From CBFDBT01 sp965603115 (GTDB lineage: Bacteria; Pseudomonadota; Alphaproteobacteria; Sphingomonadales; Kordiimonadaceae): a stretch of DNA of 9,622 nt. The position numbers and the translations under genes were made by a program. The stretch covers positions 1 through 9,622 of the forward strand of contig CBFDBT010000104.1 of NCBI GenBank assembly GCA_965603115.1. Direction: 5' to 3'. The notes beneath the pieces are model-generated. The model was not told the DNA's origin. It saw only the letters and a list, made by a program, of their open reading frames with translations, and did not search any database. How positions within the stretch are numbered: position 1 is the stretch's first letter; the number at the start of each line of letters is the position of its first letter. Positions 1-5,467 of this stretch are shown here, piece after piece.

Positions 1-787
1 CCTTTTCAGTTTGGCGCGCAACGCCTAAAAGCTTGATGCGGTATCCCAGTTCCCGTGCATATTCAATATCAATGCTCGATATATGGCGAATCCCGTCTAT
101 GGAAATATTTTCCAGATCCGGTTTACTGCCAAAAGCGAGGGCCGCTAATATGACCGTCTTGTGGGCTGTATCAATGCCATCAATATCAAAGGTTGGATCA
201 GCTTCAGCGTAACCTAAATCCTGCGCATCCTTCAAGATGACATCAAAATCAAGCCCCTCACGCTCCATACGCGTTAAAATATAGTTACAGGTTCCGTTCA
301 AAATTCCGTAAAGGCTGCTCACCCGATTAGCTGCCAAACCCTCGCTTAGCGCCTTAACGATCGGAATACCTCCGGCAACCGCGGCTTCAAACCTCAAAAT
401 ACCACCACTGGCTTCTGCAAGCTCGGCCAACTCAAAGCCATGTGTAGCAATCAAGGCCTTATTCGCTGTTATAAAATGCTTGCCTTGCTTTAATGTTTCT
501 TTTGCCAATGTATAGGCTGGACCATCACTGCCGCCAATTAGCTCTATGACAGCACCGACTTCATCAAGGGATGCCATATCAACGGCATTATCGCACCAAA
601 TATAATTTTCAAGAGCAACACCCCTATCCTTACCGCGGTCACGGGCAGATACAGCAGCAACCTCAAGCACTGTCCCGCTGCGATCGGCGAGCAATGCTTT
701 ATGCTCTTCTAAAATTTTTATGACACCAACACCAACGGTACCAAGGCCGGCGATAGCCACACCCATTTTGTTGTTACTACGCGACAC
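1..787 (-). CDS. hom: Homoserine dehydrogenase (partial, C-terminus beyond the window)
   Basis: NAD(P)-dependent reduction of aspartate-semialdehyde to homoserine, the cytoplasmic branch step towards threonine and methionine. The window holds the first 262 residues of a protein that is usually about 430. Seen: Rossmann motif GLGTVG (residues 14-19), TANKALIA (107-114), GILNGTCNYIL (161-171), and the family signature around EADPTFD with catalytic-type Lys at 210. The missing part should hold the rest of the substrate domain and a C-terminal ACT domain, as is usual for this family. I chose the GTG at 785-787 because GGAGAA (792-797) lies 6 bases upstream. The in-frame ATG at 764-766 has no clear ribosome site and would leave almost nothing before the nucleotide-binding strand. 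With the GTG start the gene overlaps the end of the aminotransferase gene by 11 bases, so translation is probably coupled. Family call is very sure; the start is moderately sure. Confidence 0.95.
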   Translation of the reverse strand, partial: MSRSNNKMGVAIAGLGTVGVGVIKILEEHKALLADRSGTVLEVAAVSARDRGKDRGVALENYIWCDNAVDMASLDEVGAVIELIGGSDGPAYTLAKETLKQGKHFITANKALIATHGFELAELAEASGGILRFEAAVAGGIPIVKALSEGLAANRVSSLYGILNGTCNYILTRMEREGLDFDVILKDAQDLGYAEADPTFDIDGIDTAHKTVILAALAFGSKPDLENISIDGIRHISSIDIEYARELGYRIKLLGVARQTEK

Positions 788-2012
788 TATCTTCTCCACT
801 CTTACTATTCACTTTCCATTCTGCAACATATCTATCAGCGTCAGAAAGAAATTTCTTAATATTTCTACAAGCTTGTCGAATACGCTGTTCATTTTCAACA
901 ATGGCAATTCGAACATATCCTTCACCAAATTCTCCAAAACCAACCCCCGGCGAAACAGCAACTTTGGCTTCACTCAACAATAGCTTGGAAAATTCTAAAG
1001 ACCCCATTGCCTTAAACTTTTCAGGCAGCGGCGCCCATGCAAACATTGTCGCCTCAGGACTGGGTATATCCCAACCAGCACTGGCAAGCCCCTCAACAAG
1101 AACATCTCGGCGTTGGCGATAAATGCTGCGAAAATCATCAATACAGCCCTGAGGGCCGTTTAAAGCAGCCGTAGCAGCAACCTGAATGGGTGTGAAAGCT
1201 CCGTAATCCAGATAACTTTTCACACGTGTAAGCGCGCCGACGAGTTTTTTGTTTCCAGAAGCAAAGCCAATACGCCATCCCGCCATAGAATATGTTTTTG
1301 ATAGAGATGTAAATTCAATAGCCACATCTTTAGCGCCCGGAACTTCTAGAATAGATGGCGGCGGAGTATCTCCGTAATAAATCTCAGAATAGGCTAAGTC
1401 TGAAAGCACATAAATGTCGTTTATTTTGGCAAAATCTACGATTTTTTTATAAAACTCCAAATCAACCACTTGAGCCGTAGGATTAGATGGAAAGTTAATC
1501 ACAACCGCGATCGGTCGAGGAATGGTGTGTTGCATAGCACGCGCCAAACCCTCCATAAAATCATGACCCGGACCAATCGGCACATGACGGATAGATCCGC
1601 CAGCAATAGTAAAGCCAAAAGGGTGGATAGGATAGCTTGGGTTAGGCACCAAAATAGTATCGCCCGGGGCTGTGATGGCTTGAGCAAGGTTTGCCAACCC
1701 TTCTTTGGAGCCCAAAGTTACCACCGTTTCACTATCAGGGTCGATATCCACATCAAAGCGTCGCTCATAATAATTGGAAAGTGCAAGCCGCAGACCTTTT
1801 ATTCCCTTGGACTGAGAGTAGCGATGTGTGCGAGGGTCCTGCACGGCTTCACACAGTTTTTCAACAATGTGTGGCGGTGTCGGTAGGTCAGGATTACCCA
1901 TGCCAAGATCAATGATATCTTCACCGCGCGCTCGAGCATCAGCTTTCATCTGATTAACCTCGGAAAATAAATAAGGCGGCAACCTTTTTATGCGATAAAA
2001 TTCTTGATCCAC
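777..2012 (-). CDS. alaC: PLP-dependent aminotransferase, AlaC (glutamate-pyruvate) type
   Basis: Fold-type I aminotransferase, cytoplasmic, probably exchanging amino groups between glutamate and pyruvate. Relatives are often labelled LL-diaminopimelate aminotransferase, and the substrate cannot be read from sequence alone. From memory the protein matches E. coli AlaC along its whole length (DIIDLGMGNPD, SKEGLANL, VPNPSYPIHP, LEFAK-like C-terminal part). Residues counted from the upstream ATG at 2028-2030: NPTA at 183-186, Asp211 (cofactor nitrogen), Tyr214, SLSK with the PLP lysine at 245, GWRIGF at 251-256, and substrate-carboxylate Arg374. I prefer the GTG start at 2010-2012 (411 residues, starting MDQEFYRIKRLPPY): AGAGGA at 2020-2025 sits 7 bases upstream, and alphaproteobacterial relatives begin close to this point. 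The ATG at 2028-2030 would add six residues and has only AGG at 4-base spacing. It runs directly into hom, suggesting a joint amino-acid role. Confidence 0.93.
   Translation of the reverse strand: MDQEFYRIKRLPPYLFSEVNQMKADARARGEDIIDLGMGNPDLPTPPHIVEKLCEAVQDPRTHRYSQSKGIKGLRLALSNYYERRFDVDIDPDSETVVTLGSKEGLANLAQAITAPGDTILVPNPSYPIHPFGFTIAGGSIRHVPIGPGHDFMEGLARAMQHTIPRPIAVVINFPSNPTAQVVDLEFYKKIVDFAKINDIYVLSDLAYSEIYYGDTPPPSILEVPGAKDVAIEFTSLSKTYSMAGWRIGFASGNKKLVGALTRVKSYLDYGAFTPIQVAATAALNGPQGCIDDFRSIYRQRRDVLVEGLASAGWDIPSPEATMFAWAPLPEKFKAMGSLEFSKLLLSEAKVAVSPGVGFGEFGEGYVRIAIVENEQRIRQACRNIKKFLSDADRYVAEWKVNSKSGEDSVA
792..797 (-). promoter_or_regulatory. Ribosome binding site of hom, inside the alaC coding end
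   Basis: GGAGAA on the minus strand, 6 bases before the GTG at 785-787. It decides the GTG start over the ATG at 764-766 and places hom initiation within the last codons of the aminotransferase gene. Confidence 0.6.
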
Positions 2013-2019
2013 GGGGCAA

Positions 2020-2025
2020 TCCTCT
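2020..2025 (-). promoter_or_regulatory. Ribosome binding site supporting the GTG start of alaC
   Basis: AGAGGA on the minus strand, 7 bases before the GTG at 2010-2012. It lies inside the reading frame that would be used from the ATG at 2028-2030, and so argues for the shorter protein. Confidence 0.55.
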
Positions 2026-2030
2026 AGCAT

Positions 2031-2092
2031 TAGACCTGGATAGGGTGCGATAGCATGAGCACCGAGATAGGTCTAGACCATATTCACCCTAT
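2031..2092 (-). promoter_or_regulatory. Leader of alaC with crossing inverted repeats (possible pseudoknot or operators)
   Basis: Two perfect inverted repeats interlock here. Arm pair 1 is ATAGGGTG at 2040-2047 with CACCCTAT at 2085-2092. Arm pair 2 is TAGACCT at 2031-2037 with AGGTCTA at 2069-2075. Because each pair encloses one arm of the other, RNA could form an H-type pseudoknot (8 bp and 7 bp) or switch between two hairpins. A third option, GGTGC (2044-2048) with GCACC (2059-2063), competes with pair 1. GGTCTAGACC at 2070-2079 is itself a perfect palindrome, so protein-bound operators are an equal alternative. Pair 2 ends next to the ATG at 2028-2030. The pairings are seen directly; any function is inferred. 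No known riboswitch consensus was recognised. Confidence 0.4.
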
Positions 2093-2099
2093 GCACAAA

Positions 2100-2126
2100 C
2101 AAAAGGCGCCAAAAGGCGCCATTTTG
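2100..2126 (-). terminator. Intrinsic terminator after the 172-residue secreted protein gene
   Basis: On the minus strand this reads AAAA, an extra T, GGCGCC, loop TTTT, GGCGCC, TTTTG and then TTT. The GC stem is extended by A:U pairs (CAAAA with TTTTG around one bulge), and a U-rich stretch follows. It begins about 28 bases after the stop codon at 2155-2157 and separates this gene from the aminotransferase leader. Confidence 0.8.
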
Positions 2127-2154
2127 TAACTCTTTATGTAAGCCTATGTGCGAC

Positions 2155-2673
2155 TTACTCTTCCTTGCCCTTAACAATTTTTAAAGCAGCATCCACACCT
2201 TTTCCGGCCTTTTCTAAAGCCAAGCGCCGTTTTTCATTTTTGATGTTTTTCTGAATAGAAGCTATTTTAGCTTTCGTGATCAATAGCTCAGCTAATTGCC
2301 TTTCCTCATCCACCTCAATTTTTGCTTTTAATTTCTCCAATTCTTGAATTTTCATAGTTTCATTATCAGAAACCATGCCATCACTCTCATACTGAGTAAC
2401 GTTTGATATTTCACTATCCGATTGATTAAGCAGAGCCTGTATTTGAACCACTTTCTGGTCTAACTTACGAATTGGGGAACTCGGAGAAATATTCTCTTCA
2501 TCAGATTGGGCCCGTTTCATCAAATTTCTCATAACAAGGCTGAATTCATCAACAATGGGGGTTTGATTTGCACTAGCAGCTTTTTCATCTTGCGCATATA
2601 AAGCGCCCGACGCTAAAGCTGATATCAATATTGGTAAAGTAAAATATCGCTTTAATTTTATAGCTAAACGCAT
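2155..2673 (-). CDS. Secreted coiled-coil protein of unknown function
   Basis: 172 residues; I do not recognise the family. The N-terminus is a good Sec signal peptide: basic residues 2-9, a hydrophobic core at about 11-23, and a likely cut after ALYA (27/28), so the mature protein of about 145 residues should be periplasmic. After a Ser/Asp/Glu-rich stretch (56-67), residues about 66-90 and 105-155 are charged and look like amphipathic helix or coiled coil. The tail is Lys-rich (KAGKGVDAALKIVKGKEE). There is no cysteine and no enzyme motif. The ATG at 2671-2673 has AGGA 10 bases upstream, a weak site. It stands alone: a terminator for the upstream gene lies before it and its own follows. The upstream neighbour is also a secreted, charged, helical protein, so a shared envelope role is possible but not shown. 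Confidence 0.8.
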   Translation of the reverse strand: MRLAIKLKRYFTLPILISALASGALYAQDEKAASANQTPIVDEFSLVMRNLMKRAQSDEENISPSSPIRKLDQKVVQIQALLNQSDSEISNVTQYESDGMVSDNETMKIQELEKLKAKIEVDEERQLAELLITKAKIASIQKNIKNEKRRLALEKAGKGVDAALKIVKGKEE

Positions 2674-2729
2674 ACCTGTTTAATCCTAATCGGTGTCTTT
2701 AATAACCTTACAACCACACATGGCCTTAT

Positions 2730-2757
2730 ATCATAAATTGAGTCATAATCCTGAAAA
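2730..2757 (-). promoter_or_regulatory. Possible promoter of the 172-residue protein gene
   Basis: TATGAT (2730-2735, minus strand) has TTTTCA 16 bases upstream (2752-2757). The -10 matches the sigma-70 consensus at 5 of 6 positions and the -35 at 4 of 6. The -35 overlaps the U-tract of the preceding terminator. The leader would be about 50 bases. Confidence 0.3.
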
Positions 2758-2775
2758 AAGGGGCGCCAAGGCCCC
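2754..2775 (-). terminator. Intrinsic terminator after the 352-residue coiled-coil protein gene
   Basis: On the minus strand GGGGC, a six-base loop CTTGGC, GCCCC, then six T. It lies 23 bases after the stop codon at 2799-2801. A compact GC stem followed directly by a T run is a classical Rho-independent terminator. Confidence 0.88.
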
Positions 2776-2798
2776 ATAGTTGAAATCATCTTTCGATT

Positions 2799-3857
2799 TT
2801 ATTCTTTCTCTTTTTCAGAAGGTTTTGGATTAGCTTTTTCCTCTTCAAGGGCTTTTGCTTTTTGTTCTTCAATCTGCTTTTCAAGCTCTACGCGAGATTT
2901 ACGAAGTTCTTCTTCTGCCTTTTTGAGGGCTTTCAGTCGAAGTTCTGCCATACCTCCCATGGCTTCTTCCATTTCCTCAATAGCCTTTAAACGTATAGAG
3001 TGATCTTCTCCATCATTTGATTCTTCTATCTCTATGATCATTTCACGCATCTCTTCGCGTGCTTCTTTTACTTCATCTTGAAGATCCACTTGCAAATCAA
3101 TAATAATCTCACGTTGCTCGTGCACATCTTTCATCGCACGCTTGAGATGACCCATTATCTCTTTATCCATTTTTCGCATTTCAATCCGCATTTCTCTTTC
3201 ATCAAAACGCTGATCCCCTAAGGAATGCATGGCGGATTTAATAGCGGATTTTGCAATTTTCAGGCCTTCATATTCTGCACTGTCGGTACTTCCTAAATCA
3301 GCAAGCTCCTTTTCGACTTCAGCCAATGAAACTTCCAATTCCTCCCTCGCCTTTTCAATCGCATTGTTAGCATTTTCCATTTCAATGCGCATCATATGGG
3401 ACCGTGGAACGCGAGGCGCACGTGCGGCACGAGGCACACGTGGCACACGAGGTGCACGGGCCATGCGATGTTCTTCATCAATTTTAAATTTATGAACTTT
3501 GCCAGCATCATCGGTATAAATCACAACATGCTTACCATCATCACCCTTGACAAGTTCACCACCTTCAACATCAATTTTTACTTTGCCATCAATGGCTTTT
3601 TTAACAATTTTTATTTTATGAGGCTTACCACCTTCATTTTCGACCATGAAAACGCGGACGTGATTGGATTTGCTATGATCACCGCGTTTGATAATCCTAA
3701 CGCCTCTTTTGTCTACCGTTTTATCTTCATCAATCTCTTGCTGGGCTGATGTATCTTGTAAATTGCTATTAGCATTTATTGGTGAACAGGCTATCGCGGT
3801 CAGTGATACGACTGAAGCTAACGCCATACGTCGTGAAAATGTGAATGAGTTGCTCAT
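2799..3857 (-). CDS. Secreted (possibly lipid-anchored) charged coiled-coil protein with APR/VPR repeat, unknown function
   Basis: 352 residues, family not recognised. The N-terminus (basic residues 9-10, hydrophobic 12-23) is a signal peptide ending AIAC at Cys24. This could be a lipobox, though the -2 Ile is unusual; otherwise cleavage after the ANA at 28-30 is possible. Residues 52-128 are beta-prone, with alternating Lys/Val/Ile strands and a repeated GK-x-H/K pattern. Residues 133-153 are six tandem x-P/A-R triplets. From about 156 to 345 the chain is almost wholly helical, very rich in Glu, Lys, Arg and Met, and predicted coiled coil; the tail is Lys/Glu/Pro. No catalytic motif is visible. 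From memory, the beta strands plus Pro/Arg stretch resemble extracytoplasmic ends of some alphaproteobacterial M56 (BlaR1-like) proteins; this is weak. The ATG at 3855-3857 has GGAG 9 bases upstream (3867-3870). It has its own promoter region and terminator. Confidence 0.82.
   Translation of the reverse strand: MSNSFTFSRRMALASVVSLTAIACSPINANSNLQDTSAQQEIDEDKTVDKRGVRIIKRGDHSKSNHVRVFMVENEGGKPHKIKIVKKAIDGKVKIDVEGGELVKGDDGKHVVIYTDDAGKVHKFKIDEEHRMARAPRVPRVPRAARAPRVPRSHMMRIEMENANNAIEKAREELEVSLAEVEKELADLGSTDSAEYEGLKIAKSAIKSAMHSLGDQRFDEREMRIEMRKMDKEIMGHLKRAMKDVHEQREIIIDLQVDLQDEVKEAREEMREMIIEIEESNDGEDHSIRLKAIEEMEEAMGGMAELRLKALKKAEEELRKSRVELEKQIEEQKAKALEEEKANPKPSEKEKE
3402..3455 (-). repeat. Degenerate triplet repeat coding (A/V)(P/A)R x6
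   Basis: Six successive codon triplets give APR VPR VPR AAR APR VPR (residues 135-152 of the host protein). The DNA shows the matching degenerate 9-base period. The segment is much more GC-rich than the flanking A/T-rich coding sequence. It forms a basic linker between the beta-prone part and the coiled coil. Confidence 0.85.
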
Positions 3858-3886
3858 ATGTTAAATCTCCAGTTCATTGATATATT

Positions 3887-3910
3887 TAAAACACGTCTTT
3901 TAGTGTTTTA
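3887..3910. repeat. Perfect 8-bp inverted repeat upstream of the 352-residue protein gene
   Basis: TAAAACAC (3887-3894) and GTGTTTTA (3903-3910) are perfect inverted arms around an 8-base spacer. They sit 30-53 bases before the start codon, where the predicted transcription start falls. This could be a repressor operator or a hairpin at the 5' end of the mRNA. Confidence 0.5.
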
Positions 3911-3916
3911 TCTTTA

Positions 3917-3945
3917 ATAATTCTTGCTATTGAGTTCGCTGTCAT
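3917..3945 (-). promoter_or_regulatory. Candidate sigma-70 promoter of the 352-residue protein gene
   Basis: ATGACA (3940-3945, 5 of 6 to TTGACA) and AATTAT (3917-3922, 4 of 6 to TATAAT) on the minus strand, exactly 17 bases apart. Transcription would begin near 3910, at the edge of the inverted repeat 3887-3910. This predicts a leader of about 52 bases. Confidence 0.45.
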
Positions 3946-4086
3946 GGCTTGGGCCTGATCTCTTTTTATGGGATCATGATGCGCAGAGATTTATGAAATG
4001 GAAACAGTCTCGCGATAAACTGATGTTATATTGCGACAAAAAGAACGAGAGTGCGATGGAGTGAATTTTCTATGCGACGAGACGAC

Positions 4087-4503
4087 TTAGTCGATAGGCA
4101 ATAATAATGCGGCCACACGTCGGCCTTCCATTAACAGCACATTATAGGTGCGCGCTGCCGCCCCGCTATCCATAGGATCAAATGACAGTTTTTTAGCTTT
4201 CAGAGCCTCTTTCAGAGCCTTGGGCGGCAAAGTCATGCGCTCGCCCATACCAAGCAGAATAATGTCAGGTCTGGGAGTGTTTTTATCAAGAATATCAGCA
4301 ATCTCTGGGTCAATTTCGCCATTTGGCAAAAGCTTCATGGGCCATATACCATTTTCCATGATCACCACAGGACCAGCATAACGCCTGCCCTTGACGCGAA
4401 AACCACCATCACCGTATCCGTCAACCAGCAACAAATCATCACGGTGCTCCTGACGGATGGTGATGCCACTACCTTCATCAGATGCTTTTGGCTCTTCGCT
4501 CAT
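4087..4503 (-). CDS. Mth938-like domain protein (NDUFAF3/DUF498 family)
   Basis: 138 residues, about the normal family length. The fold is the small alpha/beta Mth938 domain; the mitochondrial relative NDUFAF3 is an assembly factor of respiratory complex I, and bacterial members lack a proven reaction. Seen: GYGDGGFRVKGRRYAGPV (29-46), DIILLGMGERMTLPP (80-94), and the C-terminal hallmark MDSGAAARTYNVLLMEGRRV (111-130) followed by hydrophobic AALLLP. There is no signal peptide, so it is probably cytoplasmic or at the inner face of the membrane. The ATG at 4501-4503 lies 7 bases after the secF stop with only a weak ribosome site (GAG), so translation probably depends on secF. Placement right after secF is a common alphaproteobacterial arrangement. 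It is the last gene of the operon here. Confidence 0.9.
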   Translation of the reverse strand: MSEEPKASDEGSGITIRQEHRDDLLLVDGYGDGGFRVKGRRYAGPVVIMENGIWPMKLLPNGEIDPEIADILDKNTPRPDIILLGMGERMTLPPKALKEALKAKKLSFDPMDSGAAARTYNVLLMEGRRVAALLLPID

Positions 4504-4510
4504 TGCTCAG

Positions 4511-5452
4511 CTATGCTTTTTCTTTAGAACTATCGTCTTCGTCTTGAACCAAATGGCTGCGCTTAACATTAAAGAACAGCAGCATTGGAGAGGCAACAAA
4601 AACTGATGAATAAGTACCAATAACAACACCCCAAATCATAGCCGCCGTAAAGCCACTAACAGCTGCACCCCCAATAAAGTATAGCGCGAACAAAGCCAAT
4701 AACGTTGTCAGTGACGTCGTAATGGTTCGTGACAAGGTTTGGTTAAGCGATAGATTGATAACATCTTCAACGTCGCGTTTACTGAATTTTCGGATATTTT
4801 CTCGCACACGGTCATAAACAACCACCGTATCATTAAGCGAATAGCCTACAATTGTTAGCAAAGCTGCAATGATAGACAGGTTAAACTCAAGGCGCGTTAC
4901 AGCAAAAAACCCAATGGTTAAGATAACATCATGAGTTAGTGCCAACACAGCACCCAATCCAAATTGCCACTCAAAGCGAAGCCAGATGTATATCATGACT
5001 GCTATTACGGCGAGAACAATTGCCTTGGTACCATCAACCGCCAATTCTCCAGAAACAGTTGGGCCAATACTACTGGTAGAACGAGGCGGAATAACTTCCG
5101 GCATAACTTCTTTTAAAGCGGCCAGAACAGCGTTAACGGCCTCAGCCTGCACGCCTTCACTACCTGGCTGGCGCTCAATCCTAATCATCGCACTTTCAGG
5201 TGTTCCATGTTCCTGCACTTTAATTTCACCGAGATTAAGTTCTGAAAGAGTAGAGCGAACTAGGGCAACATCAATTGGGTGCGATGCGCCAATTTCAATG
5301 GAGCTGCCCCCCTTGAAATCAATACCCAGATTAAGGCCTTCGGCCCAAAAGAGTGCTAGCGACCCCACCATCAAAGCAACAGAGAAAATAATAGCAATCA
5401 TGCGGCTTTTCATGAAGTTAATTTTAGTATCATCAGGGACGAGACGTATCAT
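4511..5452 (-). CDS. secF: Protein translocase subunit SecF
   Basis: 313 residues, a normal length for SecF. With SecD it forms the membrane complex that uses the proton gradient to pull exported proteins out of SecYEG on the periplasmic side. Seen: first membrane segment about 17-36, then GIDFKGG (43-49) opening the periplasmic domain, SIGPTVSGEL (128-137), and five further membrane segments at about 143-160, 163-185, 193-211, 245-262 and 270-293. The signature GYSLNDTVVVYDRVREN is at 203-219; its Asp208 and the following polar residues are the conserved proton-path region of the family. The C-terminus is a short acidic cytoplasmic tail. The ATG at 5450-5452 has an excellent AAGGAG (5460-5465) at 7 bases, within the 15-base gap after secD. 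No missing key residue was noticed. Confidence 0.98.
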   Translation of the reverse strand: MIRLVPDDTKINFMKSRMIAIIFSVALMVGSLALFWAEGLNLGIDFKGGSSIEIGASHPIDVALVRSTLSELNLGEIKVQEHGTPESAMIRIERQPGSEGVQAEAVNAVLAALKEVMPEVIPPRSTSSIGPTVSGELAVDGTKAIVLAVIAVMIYIWLRFEWQFGLGAVLALTHDVILTIGFFAVTRLEFNLSIIAALLTIVGYSLNDTVVVYDRVRENIRKFSKRDVEDVINLSLNQTLSRTITTSLTTLLALFALYFIGGAAVSGFTAAMIWGVVIGTYSSVFVASPMLLFFNVKRSHLVQDEDDSSKEKA

Positions 5453-5459
5453 TTACAGT

Positions 5460-5465
5460 CTCCTT
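5460..5465 (-). promoter_or_regulatory. Ribosome binding site of secF
   Basis: AAGGAG on the minus strand, 7 bases before the secF ATG. It is the strongest ribosome site in the sec operon, so secF has independent initiation despite the tight spacing to secD. Confidence 0.7.
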
Positions 5466-5467
5466 AC

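Larger units (their letters stand above)
3858..4086. other. Intergenic region between the Mth938-domain gene and the coiled-coil protein gene
   Basis: 229 bases, one of the two longest gene-free stretches. The part nearest 3857 holds the promoter candidate and inverted repeat listed separately. In 3946-4086 I see no open reading frame, no terminator with a U-tract for the sec operon, and only short palindromes (ATCATGAT at 3973-3980; CGAC/GTCG arms around the Mth938 stop codon). How the upstream operon terminates is not evident. Confidence 0.5.

Noticed and set aside
720..983. Plus-strand open frame opposite hom/alaC
   Set aside because: It lies antisense to two strongly conserved coding regions, has a low-complexity composition and no recognisable protein or ribosome site.
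1470..1915. Overlapping plus-strand open frames opposite alaC
   Set aside because: Shadows of the aminotransferase gene in other frames, with no family resemblance.
2031..2092. SAM-II riboswitch upstream of alaC-hom
   Set aside because: The pseudoknot geometry and context are suggestive, but the conserved SAM-II core sequence as I remember it is not present.
3402..3455. CRISPR-like or minisatellite array
   Set aside because: Units are 9 bases and in frame with a coding triplet repeat. There are no spacers or conserved long repeats.
3229..3749. Plus-strand open frames opposite the coiled-coil gene, one with an Arg/Gly/Thr repeat
   Set aside because: The repeat is the complement of the (A/V)PR codons. 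The minus-strand frame has a signal peptide, ribosome site, promoter candidate and terminator, the plus-strand frames have none.
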